Assembly: GCA_002633005.1 (NCBI GenBank)
Contig: NMRA01000428.1
Coordinates: 21,335-85,334 of the forward strand
Source: Phoronis australis
Lineage: Eukaryota; Phoronida; Phoronidae
Direction: 5' to 3'
DNA length: 64,000 nucleotides
Part shown: one piece after another, positions 34,401 to 49,400 of the stretch
Layout of the letters: each line of letters opens with the position of its first letter
How positions within the stretch are numbered: the first letter of the stretch is position 1
Made by a program: the position numbers and the translations under genes
Notes under the pieces: generated by a model
What the model was told of the DNA's origin: nothing
Databases searched by the model: none
Seen by the model: the letters and a program-made list of their open reading frames with translations, nothing else

Positions 34401-37400
34401 ATAAAAATGCCAAAATTGCCATGCGCAAGTCTTGGAAATCAAGAAAATTCAATTTCTGTTTTGAATTTCGGTATCTCAAATTTTGGATACCGTCCCAAAC
34501 TGGAGAATTTATACCTCTATCAACGAATGACACTTGATTAAAATGATTTCAGATATTATATACGCATGGGTTCTACCCTTGGTGGCTATGATCTCACAAA
34601 CAATACTGACATTGCTCTAAGCTACCGACAGAAGACCTATTGTCACAAGGGGTTGAGTCTTACCCATAATTCCGTGTATTACACCATGGTAACAGCCTCC
34701 AACAGAGGTCTCATACCTAAGTATGTCAACGGCAGCTCCAACGGGGGTGAGTTGGAGAAAAGGCAAAAACTTAATATCAAGTGAATTGTAAAGTCAAGTT
34801 TATTTTATTATGATAATATGTTATGTTACCTAATAGTATTTTCCAAAACTGGCCATTTTTTGTCATTCTGTAAAAGCTGGTTTACAGGCAGCTGTAACTT
34901 GTAAGTTTTATACAGTCTTGATTCATACCAGTTCTACACTGTGCAGATTCTGATGCAGAATTTTGTAATATTTAGTTTTGTTGAGAATTGAAATTCCACA
35001 TTTCCTTCATAATGCATGCTGAATATTCTAAGAATGACTGTGTTACAGTTTATCACTGGTCCTGACATCCTCATTTCAGTGAGAGTTGATCTGACCCCTC
35101 CAACAACGGGCACTGTGACAGATGGACGGGACGGTCTGGCTGATATCACGTTCAGTAATGATGTGGCTGCTATAATGGCGCAGTGGCAAGGTGTGTTAAT
35201 ACTAGATGTCGTATTTTGCCTTAAGGAGTAGGATCAAGGTTGTTTTAGAATTCACGAGACGATAATACAAAACCTACTGTCAGAGGCTAATAGATTAGCT
35301 CATTAGCATTGCACTCTATAAATAGATAACCGTAGATTCATGCCACGTTATATACAGGCAAGAAATTTCAGAAAATAATTGTAATTTTACTGAGTTAATT
35401 TCTATAGTTTTCTTGATCTTTAGATAAATGAACAGACCTGTTGATAATGTCATACATTACCTTAATTCTCCAACAGGTGAATTATTGAGCACAGCATTGA
35501 AATTCATTTTAGTTCCACCTATTACTCAGTCCAGCATATTGAATTACTGAGCACGCCAACGTGTATGCACAACATGTTAAGGTGCTGTGTTTGGTATGTT
35601 AAGGTGTGGTATTCACCATAAGATACTTAACTGAGTTCTGTAATAGCATTACAAACCTTGACATTGTAAGATATTATACTCGGCTTTCTTAGATTCTAAG
35701 AACGGTATTTTTTGATATTGATCTCAGCATTATAAGGTACTAAGATCCAGTTTGTAAATCATTGATAGGATTCGCTGACCCAGAGTCCAACATCACCAAG
35801 TTTGACATCGATGTCCTTGTTAACAACCAAGTGCTTGAGACCTTCGCAGATAGACCTGGAACAGATCGAGAATTTGAGGAGCATCACTTTGCTTTGAAAC
35901 ACGCCGATAAGGTCAATGTTCGAGTGGCTGCTGAAAACGGTGCCTTGGCAACCTCTAGTGCAGTCTCCAATGGTTATGTCATTGATTTGACTCCACCCAA
36001 TCTCGTGAGCATCATCGACACCGACAACCCTGGTGGCAGGTAAAAACGCTTAGTTTTTAGTCTCATAATTTTTTGTTTATTGCATTTCAGAACTTTGTGT
36101 GCTTTGGTATAGCATACTGTGCTTGTCCAAGCTTATACACAAGGCATATAATTGGCAGACTCGAACGGAAATTATTTGAAATGGGGTGTTGTTCTGAGCA
36201 AGGGTCTTCAAAAGGAAAATGTCGTGGGTGGGCATTTAACCAAACAATGGTTTTAACCAGGACGAGTACGATATATTGAGTTCCTGAAAGCAATAGACTG
36301 TAGATCATCACAAATTCTGCTATGTGGGAAAAAAGAGCATTTCTTGATTTTTCCAAGAGTTAGTATACATCACTTCACGTGCTGAAAATTTCTTCTCATG
36401 TTGTGTCTTGACAGCTTTATTTTATGAACGATTCTAAAAACAAAGCTTAAATTGGAATCTCTCGATGAGTTGTTTTTGTGGAGTAAATGTTTGACAAGGT
36501 GAAATTTCGCTTGCCTGCCATGTTGCGTCCCAGAGTAATAGAATTTTTACCGTGCTAATCTTTAAGGTCATCCAATGAGATATCACGTCTTCGTAACCCA
36601 ACAGTGGAATGAGACATGATATCAAATTGATGGAGATGCATTCTGTATTAATCCATTTTTAGTTTAGGTCTTTAACTTAATATAGCCTCATGCTTACATG
36701 ACTTGTTGAAAACTCCTGCAGTTTCTTAACTTTTTGGCTTCTCTACCAAAAAACTCTGATGTCTTATGGCAATATCTCATAATTGTTTCACTTGATTAGA
36801 GATTGCTTGTCGTCTGAAAGTGTGCTGTACACATTTGAATTAACAAAGCTGCTCAACCTTAATAGTCTATTCTTGTATCAGTTTTGCTTGTGATAACAGG
36901 TTGGCTGGTTTGGTCAGGTGAAATTATAACATTATTGTCAAATAAAAGGTCTTCAAGTGGGACCTGATTAAAGTCTACTGAAATGTCTTAAGACCTGAGG
37001 CTTGTACTCATTGACAAAAAATGTTTGCACCAATTTCAGCCAAAGTATTCTGCTTTATTTTTGAAAATCTGAACAAAAGCATATAAACATTAGTCAAATG
37101 GAAGCAAGGTTTGAAACTACATATTGATCTGCTGAGCAATCAGTAAAAAGCAAAAGGTGCATTTTCTTTCTTGAAAAAGCAAACGACTTATCACACCGCG
37201 ATATCAATCTGCAAAACTGAATTGTGCTTCCAGCTATCAGAAGTTTAACGATCGACTGCTACTCAGCTGGGAATATGTTGATGCTGAGTCAGGCATAGCA
37301 GAGTACAGAGTCGTGGTCTACCAACAACTTAGTGGTGGTATTCGCCAGGTAAACATGAATTCTAAACTCAATTAAGAGAACTCGGTGAAATGTAGATATT

Positions 37401-40400
37401 ATGCAGATAAGGTTGGTGAACCATTGAAGGACTGCTAACAATTTCATTGGAAAATGCACTTATTTAGTGCTCATGCGTGCCCCTTGGACACACTAAATTG
37501 GTATAGTCAGTTGATGTCGAAAAAGTAAAACCTCTCATCAGATTTAGATAACTTAATTTTGTTCCCTGTAAGATTAGAGTTTGTGATTTTCAGGCATGAA
37601 ATAGCCTGACAATTTGTTAATGTTTAGTACTCATGCAGGCTCACTAAAATGCCATTACCCGACAGGTCAGTCATACACCCATCATTGTGCAGTGTTCACC
37701 ACAGCTTCTGTTTAGCATGATCCTTCATAGCAACCTGGCTAAAACAGAATGCTTATTGACATTATGGGCTTGTCGCTAGTTTGAATGAATTAATATTACT
37801 GAGGAAATGAGAACCATCCTAGTACGTGACTGTGAATCACTCTGTTTATTACGATAATTTATGGAGTGTTTTCTTGGACCCCAAGAAATTGAAGTGGACC
37901 AGTAGATCCTGGTGTTTGGAAGTATATGATGAATACTGGTTGTTACTACCAACAAGTCATATCATCTAATCATTGTTGGAACTAGTACTGTGACCTGAAT
38001 CCAGAGTTTCAAAACGTAGGTTTATACCACTTCAAAATGAGCTTTTTTCTAGATGCATCCCCAGAACGGCACCTATGAGACCATGGCAGGCAATGGTGGC
38101 GCTGTCCGCAAAAACCTCTCGATGTCACTGACTAACGGAGCCAGGTACTACTTCTCGGTGACAGCAATAAATGGAGCACGGCTATCCTCTCAACATCAGT
38201 CACCAGGTGTAGTGATAGACGTCACCCCTCCAGAAATGTTTAAGGTAAGCGTCATCTTCTAGGTTCCTTTAGCTGGCTTCATCAGGGTTCAATGCTAATA
38301 CTGTTGTAAGAACGTTATCGCCAACATGACGCTGTGTTTGTTTTAAAAAAATGAAAACTTGCAAGTGACATTAAGATTGTTTGTATTGCACACTCAACAA
38401 CTGTTTTCATAAGCCACGTTTACTTCACGCGCTATGTACAGATTAAAATCAAAGGTTACGACCTTGTCTTTTGTTAGACTGAAATTGCGACCTTTATAGG
38501 ACTACTAGCAGTATTCAACCATAATCTGCTCTGTGTGACTTTGATGCACTCATGTATTGCACTTATTTGGCGTTCAATGATGAATCTCCTGAACTTCTTG
38601 CAGGATGACCTATATGATATTTGGCAGATGTGTTTCTGTGAAGCTGATGCTGTATATTCGGACTGAACTGAATACTGCTTTGCCCCCTAGTTGCAATTTT
38701 TACATTTTCCTCTGTTTCTTTAGAGTTCTTCTTAATCCTAGAGAACTTCACAACACCTACCCACGACTTTTGAACTGCTCTCACTGGGTGCAATTCAACA
38801 CTCTTCTTTACCTAAACTTAGGAGAGGTTCTTGACAAATTTTCTTGAAATTTGGGAAATACTTTTTTATTAGAGGAATGACAACATCTTCCAGTTTCCTG
38901 ATGGTTCCACGTTTTTGTGTCATCTAATTGCCATTTTTATGATAATTGTTAAGAACCATACCATTTGCGACGCAGTTGTAAGCTCACTCCTGTGCTTTGT
39001 ATAATCTGTAAAAATGTCAGTTAGATGACAGAACATCCATCTAGTTGTCAATAAACGAATGGAGCCCAGAAATCCACCAGCCTGAGGGAAACTACAGGTT
39101 CCATCATTGTAAAGGATTTGCCTGCTGGCCATCTGAAGGCATGACTTAGATCTCAAAGTGTGGCCATGTTTGCCCTTATGGATCTGTGTCTCAGAAAGCA
39201 GGGTGATTTATGGTATTATACAGTCTTGCTGCTGTCTTGGGCTTGGAACATTACATGTTAAGGATTATTAGAGACTTTAATCTACGTATATCCTGCCGGC
39301 ATGGTTTTATGATTTATGTTTCTTGCTGTGGACACTATCTTAATACTATTATTCACATTATTAAAACCGAGACGTCTACTCGGTAGTTATATAAATAGTG
39401 ACGCGGCTTTTGTTAAAACGTGATCTCACAAGTATCATGTGTCCAACTGTTGTGTTACCCACGATGCCACAGTGATGAGGTAGCTGTTTTGGTCGAAAGT
39501 CGAAGTACGCATCGCATCTGGATAAGAATCAACAGAGGTGTTGTGTTTGCCAGCACGGACATCGACAAAATCATTGAAGTTTCCTTCACTTTTGGTTGGC
39601 TATTTCATAACAGGTTTGAACGTCTTTGTTTGAGAATCTCAATTTGGGACTAGCAACATTTCGCATACCAAAAAAATGATGTTGAAATGAATACCACAGG
39701 TGCATGTGGGTCTTGAGGAAGAGGATGAAGAGCTTGATCCTGAAAATCCTAGCAATCCTACAGTCTTACATGTTGGCTCTGAGGGACTCAATGCCTACTG
39801 GAGTGGATTTGACTATGAGAGCGGCATTACCAAGTATTACGTGGCGATTGGGACGACCTCTGGTGGCGATCAGGTGGTTGCTTGGAATGATGTGGGGCCA
39901 GAGACGACGGGACTGTTTGCTGATCTTGGATTGCAGGTACTGAATGTTTGATGTTTGAAAGAGAATCGTTACTTTTTAATATTCCTCTGGTTTAACAATG
40001 AAGCTCCAAAACTCAGAAGAAAAACACAGGAAAATAATTTTACTTGTTAAATCTTTTCAAATATTTGCTTTTTGATGAGCATTGTTTGCCTGTGGTTTCA
40101 TTATATTTAAAAACTAACAAAAGCTCCACAAAGAATCCATTGAAATTAACTGACAGTGAAAGAAACAAGACCTTGTCTCAATATTTATTGGCATGAAGTT
40201 TTGACAATTTCCACTTAGACAAGATACCATGAATTTTTAAAACTTTTTTACCTAAAATTGCCCATCGCTTCTGATTTACGTCAGAAATAAAACTGGATCA
40301 GCTTTATGAATAAATGTATCCGTTTATACCATCTGCTGGGATGTTGGTAGCACTACCTTCGGGAATTTTCAGCTTTACTAATTTCATCTTATTTTGGGTT

Positions 40401-43400
40401 TTTACAGTAATTGGACTTCGTTGATGTTCCTTTCAGATAGTTTGTACTATATGGTGGGCTGTTACTAGCACCACCTTTTGCTTGAATCTCAAACTAATAT
40501 TCTCATTTTTTCCCACAAAAATTTATTTTTCCTTCATTGAATTCTTAGCACTGTTGAACACCCAACTTTGATGGTATTGAAATGATGGCGTCGCCTGGTT
40601 TTGCCTGAATCTGCAAAAGAATGACACTTCCACTGTTGTCTGAAAAGAAATGAAGATTATATTCTGATAAAAATCAAATTAAAACAGTTTTGATCTTAAT
40701 AATAAAATTTTATTTGTGGTGTCATCCAGCCATTCAGCACTAGTGGTCTCTACTACTACATCAGTGTAAAGTGTGTGAACGGCGCTGGTGATGAATCCAG
40801 CGTTATGACGTCCAATAGGATAAAAGTCCTGGCTGGCAATGAGCCTGGAGTGGTGTTTGATGGACGGGTCAAATATGAGGATGCCAGCTGGCAGGACGAT
40901 GTCACTTCTGTGGCCATGTCCTTCAAGGGATTCAAGTCTGAAGCCTGTGGTATTATAGGTAGGACCGTTTGCCATGAGTGATAATTGTTTTGAATTCTCT
41001 AAAGACACTATGTTAACACTTTACAAACTGTGCAAAGCAAATTAACCTCACTTCTTAATTTTCCTTGTACTCTGAATGCAATGACTTGTAGTGTACCTAA
41101 TGGGGTCTACTCCAAAAAGAAAGTCGTCTGTTGTAAAATCATAACTGACATTGATAATACCTGTATTTTCTGTAGATAAGCCCATGGGCTTGTACTGGGA
41201 AAAGGAAAAATTTCAGACGTTTCTGTAACACCAAATAAACGCCTGGGTGTTTATTCAGAAGAGAGGGGGGGCATGCAAACGGAAAGTCTTATTAAGTTCC
41301 CTGACTTTGACATTTTTTACTTTGAAATGAGTTTTTAAATTTTACTTTTAGTAAGTGCATGATTTGCCAGCACTTTGTTCGTTTTTTTATGACAAGTTCT
41401 CTACAAAACTGAACTTGTGTCTAAACGTTGAGGCTTAGCGGACTTTAAAGAGGAACTGTTCTGAATAAGTGTCCCGCTATCTGGGCACTTGACACCAGAA
41501 TTTGTAACACCAAACGCCCATGAGCATCTCATTGGTGGGCTTATCTACGGAAAACCCCAGTATCAGCGAATGTCAGTGATGTTTCGCCATTATATTACCA
41601 TTAAAACAATTGTCTTTGGTATTTCACTGCAATAACTTTGTTTCTTTGCTGGTGTCGGCCTTTGACTCAAACCATTAAATAATTGTTTTTATTGTGTTTG
41701 TCATCATTTCAGGTTATGACTGGGGTATTGGTAGTCAGGCGGGCTACACAGACCTTCAGCCATTCATGATGGAGGGTATTGTGATGGATGTTAACAATAC
41801 TGGCTATGCACAGGCTAATCTTCACTTGACTAAGGAAAAGGTAATATATTGCTGGTGGAATGTATTTGAATAAATCTCAACAATTTGTAAGATGCAATAT
41901 AGGGAAGAAGTGATTTGTCTTCCTATTTTATGCCTTGGCTATGCCTTGAGCTGGGGAACTGTTGCATGGCCTTGAGTAACAGTGAACTGCTGAGATGTTC
42001 TCTAGGCATGGCCTTGAGTAATAATGAAGTGATGAGAACTTCCCAATTTTAGTATTCATGTCTAATCAGAATAGGCAATAAGGTGAGGCCACTTGTATAA
42101 TATGGTTTGTGGCATTGCTCCTGCTGTAGGCTAAGTGGCTGTAGGTGGGTGTCATTCCAGCCGTTTTGCCATGCAGGGAAATAATTATGTTTTGTGCTCA
42201 GCTCCTGTACTTTAAACTGGATGTCAATCAAACTTTCAAACAATCTGCACTGTCTTACAAAGTGCCATAGCTCCTATCATTGGCGTTCTGTGATTCTAAT
42301 GTGTTTCTTTGAAATAAAGCTAGTTTCTTTACTTTCACGCATGCATCCAGGGAAATGTGATCCATCAGCGTCTGTCACTGCCTCGTTGACAGAATGCATT
42401 ACAACTATGCAATAGGTGTGTCTGTTGGCTTAAGACTTGTGAAAGAATAAGCAAGCAAATTTAAGTAAACGAGGTTTGTTGTTGCATGGTGCAACTGTTC
42501 AGGACCTTTGTTTCAATTATTGACAATGTTGTGCCCTCTTCAGACTATCATCGGTGTTCTTCCGTGAATGATTTAGTAGTGACATTAATTTCTTCTTGGA
42601 CAGGCTTTTGTGACTGTGCGAGCCATCACGGGTCACAACTGTCACGAAGATATTATCGTATCTGAGTCTGATGGCGTGAAGCTGGATTCAGCACCCCCTA
42701 CTTTGGAACTGAAGGAGTTTGGTACCGTGGTCAACTTCAGTGACCCGCATCGTGTAATCTATGAGTCTAAAGAAGCAGACATGTTGAGTTTCCATTGGAA
42801 CAGCACCGATTATGGTAAATTGTCTGTTGTGGAAATGTGGCTCAATTGTTGTTTAATTTTTATAGCTTCCATGGAGTTATGGCTAAACAAAATGAAAATT
42901 GGTGCCTGCAAAATCGACTATAATTTTGAATTATTTTTAAAAAATTAATTTACCCTTTCTAGCCATGTTTAATGGTTGCAAATGCCTTGTCTGCTGTGCT
43001 TTGCATTTTTTTAAAGTCACTCGCAATTCCGTGCAGAATGTCTCAAACATTTTCAGTTCATCTCAAACTAAACGTTTTACTAAATGCAAAAAACCCTCTT
43101 TTGGTATTTTGCATAAAAGAGCTACTCTTTATGCACTCTGGTAGGTGTCGCTAGTTGTCAATGCTTGTTGTTACTATACTGTGCAGGAGTTGGAAATAAG
43201 ACCATGTACTACCGTGTTGGCCGTCTGCCAGGGGCGGGCGACCTGAAAGACTGGACGGCCACGGAGGAGTACCATATGCCCCTAGGCACTGTCAGACTAG
43301 GGCAAGGAGAGCTGGTAAGAATACCAGAGCGTGATTTTTGATAATTTTCGTTAGTGGTGGACCTTACCAAGTACTTTGTGTGTACAAAAAAATTAAAGAA

Positions 43401-46400
43401 AAAATTTGTGTCCCTAAGGTTTCGTTTTTGTTTGACTCAATGGAAAGTTATCTGTAGGGCAGCACCTGGACATGGTTCAAGTTGCACTTATGTGGCCTTG
43501 TTAAAGAACAAAGAAAACTGATAACTTTGCATGTTATGCAATGGAATTGCAGGAAAGTGCTGACAGATGGAGGTATGAAAGGAGTTGTACCTCTTCATCT
43601 GTTTGATGTGTTACTTTTGGTTTGACTTTTCTCTACACAGTGAGAGATATACCTCCCCACAAGTCTCGGGATAAACAATGTGGCCAGGGGATCCAGTGAG
43701 AAGCGCCTCTGGTGGTGTTAGGATAAACAAAGTGGCCACGGGGTCCTGCGGGATTTGTGGCTTTTGTTACCCCTGGAATCGGATTTTTCTTTTTCAATAT
43801 TTTTCCAAATAAGCTGGACGGAGTGGAACAGAACACTCACTGCCATGAAAACAATCCTGCATTGACACCGTCACTAGGCAACTCGACCGGTTTGCGTGTT
43901 CGCCATGGTGATCAAAAACAACATGCAGTTGTAGGCAATTACATGACCGCTGGACCCCACAAGGTGCTGGTGTTATCGGTCTCTAGGTAATCAGACCCAT
44001 CATAAACACACTGGAGGTGACAGCAATTTTACTTTTTTCTTTTGGAAGTTTTGAAAGTATCTTACATTTGGATTAGGTTTTTGAATTTTGAAAATGGGAC
44101 AGGAATTGTTTAATATTTTAATTTATAACCTAAAAATTTTGAACAAATTTGCCAGTTTTTGCTTCATTAGTTGTGCAACATAATTTGGCCAATTGCCAAC
44201 TAAGCAGGTAGCAGCTTGATTTTGAGGTGGGTCAAATGTCGCAATACAAATTTTAGCACATTCTAATCTGCCAAATTTATACAAACGTCTTATTGCAATT
44301 ATTTGATGTTTAATAAAACTATTGTTACATCAAGATCTTGTAGCATTTTTGTGAGCGTAGTCACTATTTGTTCATTTCGTGAATGGACTTGCTCAGCAGG
44401 TTGTCACAATTTTGACAAAGTGTGCAGAGCAACACCTGTCGTGATTTTGTCAAGATTCAACTAGAATTGAGATGGGTTCTAAATGAAAAAAGGGACAATT
44501 AAGTAAGTTTGTGCTTTTGAATCAAATTTTATTGTCGAGTTTACTGTGAAATATATAAGTGACTGTACTTTAAATTAAATTTGATAATTATTTTCAGGGG
44601 TCTTGCATTTTCAGAACCAGTTTACACTACTGATTAATCTAATGAAATTTGTATTTCACGCCACTTCCCTCACGGAAAATCTGCTCTGGGTTATCTTGTA
44701 AACTTTATGTAACATGTGGGCCAAGGCCTTACATGAATGAATAATGGACAACAAACTGATTCTCAAAATCTGAGACCTCTTTAAGTGGCTGTTGACATAC
44801 TTCCTTAAAGTTTGTGTTAGTGACTTGCTTTAGGCAGCAAGTATGGAGACCATAGGAATTGCCTCTCGAATTAGTTGCCATTGTTTCGCAAAATCTCTTG
44901 CCGACATTTACGTGTTCGTTTCATTTTCAGGTCTTTGCTGAGGTCATGTCTGTGGATCAATTTGGAAATAGCATCAAGAAGTCGACACCAGGTATCACCG
45001 TGGACGTGACGCCACCTTTTGTAGAGAACTATCGCTGCTATCCGTACGTCTCTACCACCAATCTGGGATTTGATTGCAGCTGGAATATTGCCAGTGACAA
45101 CGAGAGCTCCGTAACTTGTAAGTGGCTTGGCATTCAAACTGCACGCATGTCCAGAGTGAAATTACGCAACTGTGTTCATTGCCCTTTAAAATCACATGCA
45201 ACCAAGGCAAGAGAGTACGATAGACTCAGTTCTACATTGTATTGCTGATATCATACGATAGACTCAGTTCTACATTGTATTGCTGATATCATACGATAGA
45301 CTCAGTTCTACATTGTATTGCTGATATCATGTTAATGAAATAGTACAGAATGATGTTCTGCTTTAATGATAACGTCCTGTGCTTCACCATCTTTGAAAAC
45401 ATAATTCTGATTTATGTTTTTGGTGGTGTCCTAAGTGTTGGTGTTTCGATACGGCCAGTTTGCTATCGAGTGGAGCTCATTGGTTGGTTCAACAGTATGA
45501 TTTTCTGCAGCTATTATAGAAGTTTGAAGTTTGGAATCTTGTATTGAAATGGTTAGGATGCGTGGGATTTAAAGGCATTTTTACGCCATTTTGAGCGACC
45601 ATTTGTAAAATTATCACTTTTCGCTGTTTAATATGTTTTTAAGACATGGCCATTGCTGTTGGCACTTCTCACAACAGTACAGACATGATAGACTGGTATG
45701 TGCTGCCCCCTTACCGCCGAACCTGGAAGTACCATTTCCTGGAGAAAAACTTGACTGCAGGTGTCAAGTACTTCGCCACTCTTCACGTGAAGAACCGCGT
45801 TGGCCATGACCTCTCAGTGTCGGATGAGGTGGTTTATGTCATTGAGCCACCAACACCCGGTCAGGTAACTTAGAAGACCCAAGATATTATATGTTAGAAG
45901 TCTAGCTCTTAATTATTTAAACAATGTTTTCTCCGTAATTTTGAAATGTGCCTTAATGGTATTTTGAAATTTTAGTTTGTGATTAACATCTGAAGTTGGC
46001 TGAAAGAAAGTTATTCCGAAATTTTGCTTGATATGCTCTTAACAATTATTGTTGCTTTGAATAGTTGCATGCATGATTTTCAGTTCAAATAAGGTTGGTA
46101 GAGCACAAACACAGCAAGCACTGTTTGAATTATTTTTGATGGTTAAGTAATATATTCTCATTCAGGTCAAAATTGTTACTCCATCCAAGTTCCCACTATC
46201 GCCCAAGCCACCTGACGTTGTATGCCAAATTTCACAAACTTTTGTTGACCTTGAGTGGGACGCGTTTACTGACGGTACCTTGCTTGACAGGTAAGTATGT
46301 TACTGACATGTTTTGCACATACATGCTTGTTCTATGTGTAGTTCTTGGTTGAAAGTGCAGTGTACGCGCCCTTGATAGGTGTGTCACTGACATGTTTTAC

Positions 46401-49400
46401 ACAGTTGTGCTGTGTGTAGTTCTTGGTTGAAAGTGCAGTGTACGCCCACTTGACAGGTGTGTTACTGACATGTTTTGCACATGCTTGGTCTGTGTGTAGT
46501 TCTTGGTTGAAAGCGCAGTGTACGCCCACTTGACAGGTGTGTTACTGACATGTTATGCACATGCTTGGTCTGTGTGTAGTTCTTGGTTGAAAGCGCATGT
46601 CTGCCATGTTTTCAAGCAAAGACTATGCTCCTGACACCAGCAGAATTTTCTGAAGTATCAACTCATTGGCCAATCACATTGTGTGGAATTTGAAGGTTCA
46701 ATAGATGTTATCAAGAAAGTGTCATTTTGTATAAATATTAATTCTACCATACTTTTGAAATTGTATCAGATATTGAGACAAAAGGAAAGGTGATATATGC
46801 CTTAAGTTTGCCTTGTGTTTTCCGTCTAGGTATGAGATAGCTTTGGGCACTGCTCAGTCATCAACTTCCATTGTACAGTTCAAGTCTGTTGGTCTAGTGA
46901 CCTCCTACACGATCACAGGACTTAATTTAGCAGCTGGTAAGGAGTTTAAGGTATTTTTGAAGTTTCAGGGCTCAGGGAATTTTCAAACTCCAATCTACAG
47001 TTTATAGTTTTTAAGAAAATAGATGTTAAAATTCATCTGCCTTTGTCAATGTTATGGCTAAAGCCCACTTGATTATTTGAAAATTAACAGAAAACGTTTA
47101 CTTCAAAATGTCACCTATTTCCAACGAGAAGAATCCCAGACCGTTTGCTACACTGCACCTAATAGTATGTAACTATTTTGGGGCTGTCATATGGTGTCAT
47201 GATGGTACTATAAATGTTAATATTTTTGGCAAAATCCCTGCTGTGTTTTGTGGCATTTACTATATGTTTGTTGGAAGAATAGTATTTGGAAACTATNGAT
47301 GTCAAAACAGACACTATGGTCACCCTGACAAACCTGTCACTACAACACAATACATATTACTATCCCATTGTGAAAGCCATCAACGAGGCAGACCATTGCT
47401 ACACAGAGGTTGGAGACCCTGTACTGATTGACTTGACAGAACCAGTCTTGGGTGAAATTGATATTGGCAACATCTACAACAGGGCAGTTTTCTTCTCCAC
47501 AAAGGAAAACTTGCTTGTCAAATGGCGTGGCTGGCGTGATGATGAGTCAGGCATAGACTTCTATAACGTCTTCTTAACACGGGACACTTGTGACCACAAA
47601 ACCCTTGTAGCCTCCAACCTGGTTCCTCTGTTTACATCCACAAGAATTGCTGCCAACGAAACCAGCATTTTTTTCCAGCCAGTTGACCTGCAACTCAACA
47701 CGGTCCACTATGTTCTGCTGAGAGCTACAAACAAGGCCAGAATGCAGTCTGAGTTTGTGGCGACCTTCCCTGGATTTCTGGATGACACTGCTCCAGGTAT
47801 AAAAATGCGTAACTTGTTCTGTCTATTGTTATGTTTTGGTCGCAGATGACTGCACTGAGTCACTGTCTATTGGTTTTGATTATCTCAGAGTCTACATTAC
47901 CTTATGTCTGTTGATTGAGTGACAGAGTTCAAATATATGTTGAATGGCCAATAATATCCCTTAATTAACGCAGTCAATAGAATTGGTCACAATTTATTCC
48001 TTGCTCGGACGAGAAGTGATTTTTGGGTTTGTCAACAGTTTATTTTAGCCGATATGCATGCTTGACACATAAAATGACCCACCGTGACAAGCCAACCTAC
48101 AGATCCCAATCTCAAGCAATAACGGACTGTCAGTTTCGAAGCACTGAAATCACACGTCATGCAGTTTGATTAACAAAAGGAACAATTTGAGACCTATTTC
48201 ATAAGTGGAGTTATTCTTAAGTTAAGGAAGGCGGGTTTATGGACTAATTGAAAATTGATTTGCGACATGGGAACATCAACTTTGCCATTAACTGCCATTA
48301 ATTGACACTCACTGCTTTGCAGGCATTGGTACAATTGTTGATGGCGATAACTGGTACAAGGACGTTATTTACACTTCATCTGTGAATGAGCTGGTGGTTA
48401 CCATGGCAGTTGCCAATTACAAGGAGCAGGTAATACTATGTTGATCTGTGTTGTGGACAGTAAAAGTTGAGGTTTTGCAAATTTAGTTGTTTCCAGGATT
48501 TCCAGCATCTGTGTCATTGTTTGTGCTCCAGACTTCTTCCGTGACAGGAAAATTTATAAATTCTAATTTGTTTGTTTGAGGCATGGTATATACATACTGA
48601 TAATCTCATTTTATTGACTATTAAAGCTTGTCAGTGTGTCTTAGTTTTCATAACCAAGTTTAGTGTAATTTGACCTCTCACCTCTGGAGATTTATAATCT
48701 AGTAGTTAGTTTCGTGCCAATCTGGTGAAATCTGCACGCAAAACCGTGGTTCTGTGAGTGGAAGGCTTGTGTTTCTTAAGTATATTAGAGTAGACTAGCA
48801 AAATGGCTGCCACTGAAATGATTGGCTGATAAGGCTATACTGTTGAATTTTGGATGATGGAAGAGGATTTTGCAGTTTTCTCTCCAAAGGTGACGATTTC
48901 TTGTCACAAATTTCTTGTGCTACATAACCGAGTGCAGTGCTGATCAAGCACAGGTCAAAAGTAAGGCTGATGTGGTATCGCTAGGCCCAGAACATTTGGG
49001 CTGTTCTAATGTAGTTAGTTAAGTATATATCTGTTCTGGTGTCCAGCAATATAAGACCACTCATTACAATGAGTGCATTTCAATCTGCATTCATTTGTCT
49101 TTCCAGCTAAAAACGCATGAGAATCAGGATGTTATATGGAAATTTAGCACTAGGAACCTTGTTAGCCCCACCTGGTGGTGATATTTTGAGATCATCTATC
49201 TTCTAGAAGCTATCTGTAATTTCTTGATTGCATCAGAAAATTTATCAAAATCTTAATGTCTGTCTCAGCTGGACTGTCCTAATAGTAAAGCACTAGATGT
49301 CGCCTCATGGAAGCCTCTCATTGGTCGAGAACAGTTCGAAGTGGATGGAGACCCTCGCACACTGGCGTTTTTGTACGTTGCGGACAACGCTCTGCCGTTG

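Noticed and set aside
39420-39653. 77-codon plus-strand frame in intron 26
   Set aside because: No flanking splice sites in the required phase, and no domain-like composition.
43987-43992. GTAATC as the donor of exon 32
   Set aside because: It leaves phase 2, while exon 33 enters in phase 0, and it would insert residues between strands that otherwise join as in the other modules.
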